Assembly: GCA_016765535.1 (NCBI GenBank)
Contig: JAESPQ010000056.1
Coordinates: 82,685 to 118,255 of the forward strand
DNA: 35,571 nucleotides
DNA from: Alteromonadaceae bacterium
GTDB taxonomy: Bacteria; Pseudomonadota; Gammaproteobacteria; Enterobacterales; Alteromonadaceae
Reading direction: 5' to 3'
Program-made: the position numbers and the translations under genes
Notes under the pieces: model-generated
What the model was told of the DNA's origin: nothing
Databases searched by the model: none
Seen by the model: the letters and a program-made list of their open reading frames with translations, nothing else
Shown: positions 23,593 through 32,639 of the stretch, piece after piece
Layout of the letters: each line of letters starts with the position of its first letter
How positions within the stretch are numbered: the first letter of the stretch is position 1

Positions 23593-24423
23593 TTATTCGT
23601 CAGCAATCGATCTTAAAAGGGCATTAATACCCACTTTTGCGCGGGTTTTTGCATCAACTTTCTTAACAATAATAGCGGCATATAAATTATGAGTACCGCA
23701 TTTTGATGGTAAAGTCCCCGAAACCACCACTGAGCCAGCGGGTACTCTACCGTAATGAATTTCACCCGTTTCACGGTCAAATATACGGGTACTTTGGCTA
23801 ATATATACGCCCATTGATATCACCGCACCTTCTTCAACAATAACACCTTCGACAATTTCAGAGCGAGCACCAATAAAACAATTATCTTCAATAATTGTTG
23901 GGCCAGCTTGTAATGGTTCTAATACGCCACCAATACCAACGCCACCCGATAAATGTACGTTTTTACCTATTTGTGCACATGAACCTACCGTTGCCCAAGT
24001 ATCAATCATACAACCATCGTCAACATAAGCACCAATATTAATGTAACTTGGCATTACCACTACATTTTTACCAACAAAACTCCCCGTACGTACGGTTGCG
24101 GGTGGTACTATACGCACACCATCGGCAACAAACATTGCTTGAGTGTACTTGCTGTATTTAAGTGGTACTTTGTCAAAATAGTTGCTTTCACCGCCGTCTA
24201 TGATCAAATTATCCCAAAGACGAAAAGAAAGTAATACCGCCTTTTTGAGCCATTGATGAACGACCCATTCTCCCGCTATTTTTTCAGCAACACGAGCACT
24301 ACCGTTATTTAGTGATGCTAGGGCTTCAAGTATTGCTTGTTTTGTTTCTTCGCTTATTGTACTTGGAGTTATGTTATTTCTATTTTCAAAAGCTTGTTCT
24401 ATAATTTGTTGTAAGACTTTCAT
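23593..24423 (-). CDS. dapD: tetrahydrodipicolinate N-succinyltransferase DapD
   Basis: Transfers succinate from succinyl-CoA to tetrahydrodipicolinate, the step that leads to the DapE substrate. The 276-aa protein has the DapD N-terminal helical domain and a left-handed beta-helix built from hexapeptide repeats ([40 protein letters not shown]). The substrate-binding stretch [20 protein letters not shown] is characteristic. It is the last gene of the map-glnD-dapD series, the order found in E. coli, 45 nt after glnD. Confidence 0.97.
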   Translation of the reverse strand: MKVLQQIIEQAFENRNNITPSTISEETKQAILEALASLNNGSARVAEKIAGEWVVHQWLKKAVLLSFRLWDNLIIDGGESNYFDKVPLKYSKYTQAMFVADGVRIVPPATVRTGSFVGKNVVVMPSYINIGAYVDDGCMIDTWATVGSCAQIGKNVHLSGGVGIGGVLEPLQAGPTIIEDNCFIGARSEIVEGVIVEEGAVISMGVYISQSTRIFDRETGEIHYGRVPAGSVVVSGTLPSKCGTHNLYAAIIVKKVDAKTRAKVGINALLRSIADE

Positions 24424-24468
24424 ATTTATCCTAATAATAGTTTTTTAGTAATATTTTTGTAAGTGATT

Positions 24469-27096
24469 TTAGTCAAGCGCAGTGATTAATTTATCTGTTA
24501 ATTTTTGTTGTTCTTGCTCTGATAACGCGTTGTTATCATTATTAGAAAGTGTAAAAACATCTTCAACTTTTTCACCGAAGGTGGTGATTTTTGCTGAATG
24601 AATATGTAGTGATAATTGCTGGAATACATAGGCAATTTGTGCCAGTAAACCAGGGTGATCAAGCGTAACTAATTCTAGCATGGTGCGATTTTTTGCCGGT
24701 GCTTTGACAAAGCTAACTTGTGTTCTAAATTTAAACTGAGTGAGTTTTTTACTGATTACTTTTATTGGTATAGGAATGTTTGTTTTTTGTGCGAGCTTTT
24801 CTGTTAATGCTTTTTTTATTGTTTCGGCACGATAATTATCTTCAAGTGCTTTGCCATGATTATCTAAAACAACAAAGGTATTGAGGGTATAGCCAGTTTT
24901 ACTGGTAATAATTTTAGCATCCAAAATAGATAATTTTTTCGTACCCAGTAAACCAACGGTTGCTGAAAAAATATTAGATCTTTCTTTGGTAAAAATAAAT
25001 ACTTCACTACCACCACGATAGGGTTTAGGACTAATAAGCACTAAAGGTTGGTTACGATCATGAGCTAAAATATTTTTACAATGCCAACAAATTTGTTCTG
25101 GCGAGTAACGTAAAAAATAATCGGCTTTAAATTCTTCCCACAATGAGGTTAATTGTTGCTTATTAACTGTCTCTAGTTCAACTAATAATGTTAGTGCTTG
25201 TTGTTGGTTTTCTCGTATTTTAGCACGCATATCAACTGGTTTTTCTAATCCTCGTCTAAAAGCACGTTTGGTGGCAAAGTATAAATCTTCAAGTAGATTT
25301 GCCTTCCAACTGTTCCATAAACTTTCGTTGGTAGCACGCATATCGGCGACGGTTAAACAATAAAGATAATCTAAATGCGCTTCGTCGCGAACAATACCGC
25401 CAAACTCATTAATAACGGCCTCGTCTGAAATATCACGGCGCTGGGCAGTAACCGACATTAATAAGTGATTTTTTACTAACCAAGCAACCATACGACCGTC
25501 ATGATCGTTCAATTGATGATTTTTGCAAAAGTCGAGGGCATCAATTGCGCCTAGTTTTGCATGATCGCCTCCGCGTCCTTTAGCAATATCATGAAAAATA
25601 CCGGCTAAAAATAACACTTCGGGTTTGCGAATACGTTGTACTAATTTACTGCACAAAGGAAATTGATGATTATGCTCAGTTTGACTAAAACGATAAAGGT
25701 TTTTAATTAATCGGTAACTATGTTCGTCAACCGAATAGGCATGAAATAAATCAAACTGCATTTGCCCTACGATGCTTTTCCATGCAGGAATGTAGGCACC
25801 CAAAATACTGTGACGATGCATTAAACTAAACGCTAAGCCAAGTCCTTTTGGGTGTTTAATTATAGCGATAAAAAGGCGACGACACTCGGCATAATCTTCT
25901 AAACCAGAAATAAGGCGACGACGGGCATTACGCAATAACCTTAACGTGTGCGAGTGAATACCTTTTACATTGTTATTTTGAGCTATGGTTAAAAACATCG
26001 TCATTATTTTTACGGAGCGCATAAATAAACGGCTATTATGTGTTTTTAATAACCCGTCACAAATATAAAAGTCTTTATCAATGTTTTCTACTTTTTCTGT
26101 TGTTTTATCTTTTAAAATAGCTTGTTCAAAATGTTGTAGCAACATGGTATTTAATTCAGCTACACGGCCTATAATACGGAAAAAACGTTTCATCATTCGT
26201 TCTACGGTAATTTTTCCTTCATTACCAAAACCCATCAAACACGCCACTTCTGCTTGGTGGTCGAAAAGTAAGCGATTTTCGCTGCGACCAGCGACAAAGT
26301 GCAGCGCAAAACGCATTCGCCAAAGGTAATCTTGGCACTCTAATAATTCAAAAAATTCATTTTTGGTTAAATAATCATGTTCAACTAATTCATCTAAAGA
26401 ATGAGCAGAAAAGTGACGTTTAGCCACCCAAGCAATAGTTTGAATATCGCGTAAACCACCAGGGTTAGCTTTTAGGTTAGGCTCTAAGGTGTAAGCTGCA
26501 CCATGATATTGTTGATGGCGTTGTAATTGTTCTTCACGTTTAGCAATAAAGAACTTTTTTGAAGTCCAAAATACATCTTCGTGCAACAAAGGCAGTAGTT
26601 GTTGAGTTAGTGCTTCGTTACCAGCTATTTTTCGCATTTCCATTAAGTTGGTGGCAACGGTAACATCAGCAACTGCTTGTTTTAAACATTCTTTTACACT
26701 GCGAACACTAGAACCAATATCAAGTTTTACATCCCATAATTGGGTTACAAAGGCTGATATTTTTTCTTCAAGATCTTTATCTATGGCATTTTGAGTCAGT
26801 AGTAAAATATCAACATCGGAATGTGGGTGTAACTCACCACGGCCATAACCGCCAACGGCAATTAAGCTTATTTGATATTCGTCTAAATGATGTTGTGACC
26901 ACAGTTTGATAAGAATGTGATCGACAAACTCGGCGCGTGCTTTTATTAACTCTGCGGTGTCCACTTGGTTAAAAATATCTTTTAACCAAGTGGTAAAATC
27001 TTGAGTGAGCAAGCAAATGTCTTTACTACTAATTTCATTTGCGGTGATCGCAAGTGGTTGAAAAAAATGTTCAGGAACAATTGATATAGAGTTCAA
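24469..27096 (-). CDS. glnD: bifunctional [protein-PII] uridylyltransferase/uridylyl-removing enzyme GlnD
   Basis: The 875-aa nitrogen sensor that uridylylates PII when glutamine is low and removes UMP when it is high. Domain order is complete. The nucleotidyltransferase has [19 protein letters not shown] at residues 82-100 (Asp94 and Asp96 as metal ligands). The HD domain for UMP removal has [13 protein letters not shown] near residues 500-513. Two C-terminal ACT domains sense glutamine, at about 700-780 ([20 protein letters not shown]) and 808-875 ([20 protein letters not shown]). The length is normal (E. coli 890). Operon with map upstream and dapD downstream. Confidence 0.97.
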   Translation of the reverse strand: MNSISIVPEHFFQPLAITANEISSKDICLLTQDFTTWLKDIFNQVDTAELIKARAEFVDHILIKLWSQHHLDEYQISLIAVGGYGRGELHPHSDVDILLLTQNAIDKDLEEKISAFVTQLWDVKLDIGSSVRSVKECLKQAVADVTVATNLMEMRKIAGNEALTQQLLPLLHEDVFWTSKKFFIAKREEQLQRHQQYHGAAYTLEPNLKANPGGLRDIQTIAWVAKRHFSAHSLDELVEHDYLTKNEFFELLECQDYLWRMRFALHFVAGRSENRLLFDHQAEVACLMGFGNEGKITVERMMKRFFRIIGRVAELNTMLLQHFEQAILKDKTTEKVENIDKDFYICDGLLKTHNSRLFMRSVKIMTMFLTIAQNNNVKGIHSHTLRLLRNARRRLISGLEDYAECRRLFIAIIKHPKGLGLAFSLMHRHSILGAYIPAWKSIVGQMQFDLFHAYSVDEHSYRLIKNLYRFSQTEHNHQFPLCSKLVQRIRKPEVLFLAGIFHDIAKGRGGDHAKLGAIDALDFCKNHQLNDHDGRMVAWLVKNHLLMSVTAQRRDISDEAVINEFGGIVRDEAHLDYLYCLTVADMRATNESLWNSWKANLLEDLYFATKRAFRRGLEKPVDMRAKIRENQQQALTLLVELETVNKQQLTSLWEEFKADYFLRYSPEQICWHCKNILAHDRNQPLVLISPKPYRGGSEVFIFTKERSNIFSATVGLLGTKKLSILDAKIITSKTGYTLNTFVVLDNHGKALEDNYRAETIKKALTEKLAQKTNIPIPIKVISKKLTQFKFRTQVSFVKAPAKNRTMLELVTLDHPGLLAQIAYVFQQLSLHIHSAKITTFGEKVEDVFTLSNNDNNALSEQEQQKLTDKLITALD

Positions 27097-27139
27097 AATT
27101 TCACCTTAAGTTAATAATGCCAAATGCTAGTGCCAAATA

Positions 27140-27928
27140 TTAATTATTTTGCAGTCGAGCGAGTGTTTCTTCTTTGCGTAGCGTTAATATTTCACAACCA
27201 GTAGGGGTAACTAACAAGGTATGTTCCCATTGTGCTGTTTTCTTCTTATCTACAGTGTAAACAGTCCAGCCATCATCTTTGTCGGTTATAGTGCCTGCTT
27301 TGCCTAAGTTAATCATGGGTTCTATAGTAAAACACATACCAGCCTGAATTTTGTCGCTGTCGTTGTTTTTGTAATGGACTACTTGGGGTTCTTCATGAAA
27401 CTCCTTACCAATACCATGACCACAATATTCTTTGACGATAGAAAAACGGCCAGATTTTTTAATAAACTTTTGAATGGCAGTACCAATTTCACCAAATTTA
27501 GCACCAGGTTTTACTTTTTTTATGCCTGCATATAGCGCTTCTTGTGTTAATCGACATAAACGAGCATCTTCGGGAGAAACAGCACCAATAAGGAACATTT
27601 TGCTAGTATCACCATGATAGCCGTCTTTGATCACGGTAATGTCAAGGTTAACAATATCCCCCTCTTTTAAGGAGGTATTGTCTGGAATGCCATGACAAAC
27701 CACGTGATTAATTGAAGTACAAATTGATTTAGGGAAACCATGATAATTTAAGGGAGCAGAAATAGCACTTTGAACTTCTTCGGTATATTTTGCACACAGG
27801 ACATCTAATTCATTTGTTGTTACACCAACAACGACATGTGGTGCAATCATTTCTAAAACGTCAGCGGCGAGTTTACCTGCAATACGCATTTTTTTAATTT
27901 CTTCAGGGCTTTTTATGGTGATGGTCAT
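27140..27928 (-). CDS. map: methionine aminopeptidase type I
   Basis: Removes N-terminal Met from nascent proteins. The 262-aa protein has the five metal ligands in their usual motifs: Asp in NLDITVIKDGYHGDTSKMF (two), His in CGHGIGKEFHEEP, Glu in FTIEPMI and Glu in WEHTLLV. The substrate-contacting HVVCHGIPD is also present. It is the first core gene of map-glnD-dapD. Unlike in E. coli, rpsB-tsf do not lie upstream; a DsbA-like gene is there instead, 43 nt away and codirectional. Confidence 0.96.
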   Translation of the reverse strand: MTITIKSPEEIKKMRIAGKLAADVLEMIAPHVVVGVTTNELDVLCAKYTEEVQSAISAPLNYHGFPKSICTSINHVVCHGIPDNTSLKEGDIVNLDITVIKDGYHGDTSKMFLIGAVSPEDARLCRLTQEALYAGIKKVKPGAKFGEIGTAIQKFIKKSGRFSIVKEYCGHGIGKEFHEEPQVVHYKNNDSDKIQAGMCFTIEPMINLGKAGTITDKDDGWTVYTVDKKKTAQWEHTLLVTPTGCEILTLRKEETLARLQNN

Positions 27929-27971
27929 CGTTTTCTCAGTGTTAGCTCTCAGTATTAGTTTTTTATATGAA

Positions 27972-28598
27972 TTATATCGTCTTTCTTAATTCAAATTCTA
28001 TTGCTTCAACAATGGTCTTTGGTGTTGGTAAATAAAGGTTGTGGTTTAGTAACGTTAAGTTATCGCCATTCACTAATAATAATGCCGGGATTGCTTTTGT
28101 TGTGATTATTTCTTGTATGGCAAATATTTCATGTAATTCAAATTCTGCATCTTTACTGAGTTTATCAGTTTTTAATGCTTTTGTCGGCGGCGATAATTTT
28201 AATTCATCGATAATGTTTTGTATTTGCTCAATATTTGTTAACTCAATTCCTTGTTGAAAATGCGCTTGTTGTAAAGCATTTAATAAGGGCAAGGTTTTGT
28301 TCGCGGCTTTGTGGTTGGTCCAAGCTAATAAGTTGGCGGCTAAGGTTGAATCTTTCGCGGTGTTTAACGTTTGCTGGTAAATAGCAGAAAATTTAATACT
28401 GCTTGCTTGTTCTACGCTATCAAGTTGATCCATCGTTATGTTTTCACCAATATCATATTCTGCAGCAGAAAAAACTGCGCTATGCCAGTAATGAATTTTA
28501 ATGTCTGGTAAGTGTTGGTGTATTTCATTAATAAGTGCCGTTGCTGCATAACTCCAAGGGCAATGAGTGTCGTAAATAAATAATAATTCAGCGTTCAT
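27972..28598 (-). CDS. DsbA family thioredoxin-fold protein with CPWS active site
   Basis: A 208-aa protein beginning MNAELLFIYDTHCPWSYA, which resembles the DsbA/FrnE-type thioredoxin fold with an inserted helical domain. The active-site motif is Cys13-Pro-Trp-Ser16: the second catalytic cysteine is replaced by Ser, so it cannot cycle an internal disulfide. Monothiol chemistry, glutathione-transferase-like (kappa/HCCA) chemistry or a chaperone role are possible. KAIPALLLVNGDNL provides the cis-Pro region (Ile-Pro). There is no signal peptide, so it is cytoplasmic. It is divergent from feoABC and lies 43 nt before map. Confidence 0.8.
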   Translation of the reverse strand: MNAELLFIYDTHCPWSYAATALINEIHQHLPDIKIHYWHSAVFSAAEYDIGENITMDQLDSVEQASSIKFSAIYQQTLNTAKDSTLAANLLAWTNHKAANKTLPLLNALQQAHFQQGIELTNIEQIQNIIDELKLSPPTKALKTDKLSKDAEFELHEIFAIQEIITTKAIPALLLVNGDNLTLLNHNLYLPTPKTIVEAIEFELRKTI

Positions 28599-28750
28599 AA
28601 GGCTATAGTTCAGTATTTTAAAAGTAAGTAGATATAATCATATTTAATTTTATCGTGTGTGGCAGAATTCAGCTAGTAAAAAATGAGCTAGATCATGTTT
28701 ATCCTACTCTTAACTAGAATTCAGTGTCAAAATTTGCTTTAATACTAAGT

Positions 28751-28769
28751 AATAATCATTCTCATTATC
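28751..28769 (+). promoter_or_regulatory. Fur-box-like operator upstream of feoABC
   Basis: AATAATCATTCTCATTATC matches the 19-bp Fur consensus GATAATGATAATCATTATC at 15 positions. It lies 76 nt before the feoA start, consistent with iron-dependent repression of the feo operon. Confidence 0.75.
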
Positions 28770-28844
28770 AAGTTTTATTTTGCTTTTCATCCTTTCAACC
28801 GAGCATTTTAAAAAGATAAAATAAGATCTTACAAGAAATATTTT

Positions 28845-29129
28845 ATGACATTAGCAGATATTAAAGCAGGGCAAAGCGTTGTTATTAGTTCATTAAGCAA
28901 AGACTTTAATGCCCGAGCAAAATTATTAGATTTAGGCTTATTACCTGGCACGCAGTTAAAACTTAAAAGAGCTTTAGGTTGGAGTAAGGCCGTGCAAATT
29001 AATGTTCGTCAAACTAACTTAATTTTACGTGATTCTTTGGCTAAGCAAATTAAAGTGGAATTATTGTCTGATCAAAATGAATCTACGTTAGCTATACCCA
29101 GCTTAACTACGGCAGGTTTAATTAAGTAA
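28845..29129 (+). CDS. feoA: ferrous iron transport protein FeoA
   Basis: A 94-aa SH3-like cytoplasmic protein that supports FeoB in ferrous iron import. The family pattern is present: MTLADIKAGQSVVISSL, then ARAKLLDLGLLPGTQLKLKR (R-x-x-L-L-D-L-G-L-x-P-G-x-x) and RQTNLILRDSLAKQIKVEL. The stop overlaps the feoB start (TAATG), so the two are translationally coupled. Fur control is suggested by the site 76 nt upstream. Confidence 0.95.
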   Translation: MTLADIKAGQSVVISSLSKDFNARAKLLDLGLLPGTQLKLKRALGWSKAVQINVRQTNLILRDSLAKQIKVELLSDQNESTLAIPSLTTAGLIK

Positions 29130-31369
29130 TGAGCAAAAATGTAGTCTTACCTGAATTATTGTTAGTGGGTAACCCTAATGCTGGAAAATCCACGCTATTT
29201 AATCAATTAACAGGGTTAAAACAACAAATAGGTAATTTTCCTGGTATTACCGTTGATAAAAGTTTTGGCCAACTGCAATCGAAAAGTTATCCTGCAAAAA
29301 TTGTCGATTTACCCGGTGTTTATTCATTAGTACCACAGCAGCAAACCTCTCAAGATGAACGTGTTGCGCTAAATTATTTACTTGATATCGAAAATGCAGT
29401 GGTCATTAATGTTGTTGATGCGACTTGTCTTGAGCGCCATTTATATTTAACCATTCAATTACGTGAATTGGGTATTCCCATGGTGTTAGTGTTAAATAAA
29501 TGGGATTTAGCACAAAAACAACAACTTAATATTGATATTGAAAAACTTAGTCAATTATTAACTTGTCCCGTGATCACCTCAAATGCCAATCAAACTAATA
29601 GTATAGAACTGCTGGAAAACGCATTAGTTACCCTAACCAATATTGAACCATTACAGGTTGATTTTATCCCTGAAGTAGAAGAACAGTTATATCAAAAGTT
29701 AGCGGGTAAAATTCGCTTTCAAGAAGTTTTGGCCTTAATTGAACGTCAGTTTAATCATGATGAAAGCTTTGATGTTGAATTAGAAGTTGCCAGTAAACGT
29801 TATCAATTATGTAACAGCGTAGTGCACCAATGCAGTGAAAATAGCTCAAATAACGAACATCAATTAACTGAAAAAATAGATACATGGATGTTAAAACCTT
29901 GGGTTGCTATTCCGACGTTTTTATTGTCAATGTATTTAATGTTTATGTTTGCTATTAACGTCGGTGGTGCATTTATCGATTTCTTTGATATTACTGCCAA
30001 AGCATTATTTGTTGATGGTTTAGCGCAATTATTAAATAGTTGGAGTTTTCCACAGTGGTTAGTGGTGTTATTAACCGAAGGCGCGGGTACTGGCGTTGAA
30101 ACTGTCGCAACGTTCATCCCGTTAATTTTTTGTTTGTATTTATTTTTAACCGCGTTAGAGCAATCGGGCTATTTAGCGCGTGCTGCGGTGGTAACCGACA
30201 GAATAATGCAGAAAATGGGTTTGCCGGGCTCTGCGTTTGTCCCCTTAATGATGGGCTTTGGTTGTACGGTACCTGCGGTAATGGCGACGCGTACCCTAAA
30301 GCAAAAACGTGAGCGGATATTATCGAGCGCGATGAGTCACTTTATGGTTTGTGGCGCACGTTTGCCTGTTTTTGCTTTATTTGGCGCGGCTTTCTTTTTA
30401 GATAATGCTCTGCAAATAGTATTCTTATTATACCTTTTAGGTATCGTTGCCGCGTTGTTCACTGGCGTAGTTTTTCGTAAAACGGTGCTTGCTGGTGATG
30501 CCAGTCCGTTTATTATTGAATTACCGCAATATCAATTGCCCCATTTTAAAGATTTATTTAATCGCACTTGGCAACGCTTAAAAGGCTTTATGTTTGGCGC
30601 GGGTAAAACCATTGTTATTGTGGTGACCATTTTAGGGGTAATTAACTCACTTGGGCGTGATGGCTCTTTTGGTAATGCAGGCACTGAAAAATCATTACTT
30701 TCAACGGTAGGGCAAGTGATCACGCCTGCTTTTAAACCCATTGGTATAGATGATGATAACTGGCAAGCCACGGTCGGTATTTTTACTGGGTTATTCGCTA
30801 AAGAAGTATTAGTGGCGACCTTAAATAGCTTGTATCAAGAACCTACTCAAGATGAAAAATTTGTATTAAGCGAGCAGCTAACCGCAGCAGTTGCCTCTAT
30901 TGGTACTAATTTAGCGGGTTTAAGTGATAAATTATTTGATCCTTTAGGGTTATCAAGTGCTGATGTTGGCTCGGTAGAAGAAGCGGCAAACTCTCAAAAT
31001 GTATCGATGACCACGATGGAGCGTATTGCGAGCCATTTTGACGGCAAAGCAGGTGCATTTAGTTATATGCTGTTTATTTTACTTTACGCACCATGTGCCT
31101 CAGCATTAGGCGCGATTGCCCGTGAATTTACAGGGCGTTGGGCATTATTTATCGCGCTTTGGGCCACTGCTCTGGCTTACACCACCGCCACTATTTTTTA
31201 TCAGTTGAGTACCATTGAAGGTGTTTTTTCTTCGCAATCATTAACATTATTATTGGTGTTATTGTTTAATGCCTTAATATTTGTCGTGTTGCGATCAAAT
31301 TATCTTAAAACATGGTTAGCAGGAGGACAAAGTTATGTTGGCAGCAATTCAAAAGCAGCTTGTCACTGA
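29129..31369 (+). CDS. feoB: ferrous iron transporter FeoB
   Basis: A 746-aa inner-membrane Fe2+ transporter. The N-terminal GTPase domain has G1 GNPNAGKSTLFNQLTG (residues 13-28), G2 near PGITVDK, G3 DLPGVYS and G4 NKWD. A helical domain (about 165-245) is followed by the membrane part with two Gate modules (QSGYLARAAVVTDRIMQKMG; PLMMGFGCTVPAVMATRTLK; and the second copy with GIFTGLFAKEVLVATLNSLY and LYAPCASALGAIAREFTGRW). The conserved Cys in GFGCTVPA and YAPCAS are intact. Its C-terminus overlaps feoC by 35 nt. Confidence 0.97.
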   Translation: MSKNVVLPELLLVGNPNAGKSTLFNQLTGLKQQIGNFPGITVDKSFGQLQSKSYPAKIVDLPGVYSLVPQQQTSQDERVALNYLLDIENAVVINVVDATCLERHLYLTIQLRELGIPMVLVLNKWDLAQKQQLNIDIEKLSQLLTCPVITSNANQTNSIELLENALVTLTNIEPLQVDFIPEVEEQLYQKLAGKIRFQEVLALIERQFNHDESFDVELEVASKRYQLCNSVVHQCSENSSNNEHQLTEKIDTWMLKPWVAIPTFLLSMYLMFMFAINVGGAFIDFFDITAKALFVDGLAQLLNSWSFPQWLVVLLTEGAGTGVETVATFIPLIFCLYLFLTALEQSGYLARAAVVTDRIMQKMGLPGSAFVPLMMGFGCTVPAVMATRTLKQKRERILSSAMSHFMVCGARLPVFALFGAAFFLDNALQIVFLLYLLGIVAALFTGVVFRKTVLAGDASPFIIELPQYQLPHFKDLFNRTWQRLKGFMFGAGKTIVIVVTILGVINSLGRDGSFGNAGTEKSLLSTVGQVITPAFKPIGIDDDNWQATVGIFTGLFAKEVLVATLNSLYQEPTQDEKFVLSEQLTAAVASIGTNLAGLSDKLFDPLGLSSADVGSVEEAANSQNVSMTTMERIASHFDGKAGAFSYMLFILLYAPCASALGAIAREFTGRWALFIALWATALAYTTATIFYQLSTIEGVFSSQSLTLLLVLLFNALIFVVLRSNYLKTWLAGGQSYVGSNSKAACH

Positions 31370-31589
31370 TGAAGTATTAACCGAGTCTTTATTAGCAAAA
31401 AAAGCCAACGTATCAATTGACGCGTTAACGCCAATGGTTAATTTATTAGTAAAACGTGGTGTGGTTGAAAAAGTAACTTCGGGTGATTGTTCAGGCGGTT
31501 GTGGTTGTTCGGCTACTGCGACCATTGCTTATCGTTGGTTGGGTGACACTAACAAAACGATTCCGTTGAATATACTCTCAGTTTATTAG
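31335..31589 (+). CDS. feoC: FeoC-like winged-helix protein with Cys cluster
   Basis: An 84-aa small winged-helix protein (residues 1-50; TESLLAKKANVSIDALTPMV) followed by a cysteine cluster CSGGCGCS (about residues 53-60), as in FeoC proteins that bind a redox-sensitive iron-sulfur cluster and modulate FeoB stability or transcription. Its ATG is preceded by a strong AGGAGG inside feoB, and the two genes overlap by 35 nt in different frames. The overlap is longer than usual but the ribosome binding site supports this start. Confidence 0.88.
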   Translation: MLAAIQKQLVTDEVLTESLLAKKANVSIDALTPMVNLLVKRGVVEKVTSGDCSGGCGCSATATIAYRWLGDTNKTIPLNILSVY

Positions 31590-31600
31590 CTGTTTTGGGG

Positions 31601-32356
31601 TTACAAACGCAAGAATAATTCTTTAATTAGACGTTTGAAAATTCTTTTCTTACTCACTGCCTTTATTTGCTCATTTAACATTGCAATATTGTCGCCATAA
31701 ATATAATTGGGGATCAGTAAGTTTTTAATGGCGGCGAGTTCTTGTTCGCGTGATTGCATGTATTTGTCTGCTAAGTCGTTAAAAATAATATTAATATTTT
31801 CGGTATTGTCTGCTAGTGTTTCAACACGGTGAAACCAATTACGGGGAATATAAAGCATATCGCCCGCTTGCATGGTTATTTCCAATGCTTGTGCTTTAAT
31901 GTTTTTTTGCAAAGGGAGAACAATATTATAAAAAGGTAAACACTTTAATGGTGTTTCGGGTGCTAAAAGTAGCCATTTTTTTGAACCAGTAATACAAATA
32001 TTTAATAAGTCTGTACTGCGTTGATCGTAATGAAAATGTGAAACATTGCCTTTTTTATGCTGCCAAAAACGCATTTTTTTACGAAATTTTGTATTTTTAT
32101 TTGTAACTAAATTTTTGATTAATGGCAAGTTAAATAAGTAGTGGCGGATAAGCGTATTATCAAAATAAAGATAAAGAAAAGGCACCGCACCTCTGCCATA
32201 ATCGGCTTTCATTTCAGTTTTGTTTTTTGCAATTAATTGTTGAAATTCTTCGTTGTTGAGAAAGTTTTTGATCAGTACGGGCTGCTTCTTTTTAACAATG
32301 GCATGGTAAAAATTATATTTTGTTATATCTGAATTAGTTATGATCATTAATGGCAT
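31601..32356 (-). CDS. cupin-like JmjC-domain protein, 251 aa
   Basis: A putative Fe(II)/2-oxoglutarate dioxygenase of the Cupin_8/JmjC group. The metal triad is visible as H-x-D in VSHFHYDQRSTDLLNICITG and the distal His in AGDMLYIPRNWFHRVETL, with the family's GSKKWLLLAP strand between. Such enzymes hydroxylate ribosomal proteins or other substrates; the target is unknown. It is convergent with feoC (11 nt between stops) and sits between feoABC and the porin cluster. MPLMII offers two starts; the second ATG (32347) has AGGG at better spacing. Confidence 0.82.
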   Translation of the reverse strand: MPLMIITNSDITKYNFYHAIVKKKQPVLIKNFLNNEEFQQLIAKNKTEMKADYGRGAVPFLYLYFDNTLIRHYLFNLPLIKNLVTNKNTKFRKKMRFWQHKKGNVSHFHYDQRSTDLLNICITGSKKWLLLAPETPLKCLPFYNIVLPLQKNIKAQALEITMQAGDMLYIPRNWFHRVETLADNTENINIIFNDLADKYMQSREQELAAIKNLLIPNYIYGDNIAMLNEQIKAVSKKRIFKRLIKELFLRL

Positions 32357-32485
32357 CCCTAATGTTTTCCTCTAAATATTTGAGTTTGGCGCTATGTAGT
32401 CCCTATTTTTAGTTATAAACATACAGTAATAATCGAAATAAAAAACCTTAAAATACAAGCAATAGATAAAGTAATGACATGAAAA

Positions 32486-32499
32486 TTGATTTCAATCAA
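32486..32499 (+). promoter_or_regulatory. FNR box upstream of the porin gene
   Basis: TTGATTTCAATCAA fits the FNR/EtrA consensus TTGATNNNNATCAA at all ten defined bases. Its centre lies 61.5 bases before the start inferred from the promoter at 32519-32547, the classical class I activator position. Confidence 0.8.
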
Positions 32500-32503
32500 A
32501 AAA

Positions 32504-32522
32504 CTTAATGAGAATGATTTGT
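32504..32522 (+). promoter_or_regulatory. weak Fur-like site overlapping the porin promoter
   Basis: CTTAATGAGAATGATTTGT matches the Fur consensus at 12 of 19 positions, with the left half TGAGAAT close to TGATAAT. It overlaps the -35 box, where repression would be effective. The match is modest. Confidence 0.4.
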
Positions 32523-32547
32523 GTTAACATGTTGATTTGAGTATACT
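32519..32547 (+). promoter_or_regulatory. porin gene promoter
   Basis: TTGTGT (32519-32524), a 17-base spacer and TATACT (32542-32547) make a good sigma-70 promoter. The start would be near 32554, leaving an 86-nt leader before the ATG at 32640. Confidence 0.65.
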
Positions 32548-32639
32548 GGCCGCAATAAAAACAACCAACCGAAGTTTTATCGTACTTGGTTATAAAATAA
32601 TTATCGATAGAGCCGAACTTATTAGGAAATCCAACTCTC

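Noticed and set aside
28690-28703. Possible FNR box (ATGAGCTAGATCAT region) upstream of feoA
   Set aside because: Only seven of ten consensus bases match, which is too weak to list as a site despite the known FNR control of feo in enterics.
29860-30117. 85-aa minus-strand ORF and similar frames inside feoB
   Set aside because: These are antisense or alternate frames within a complete FeoB coding sequence.
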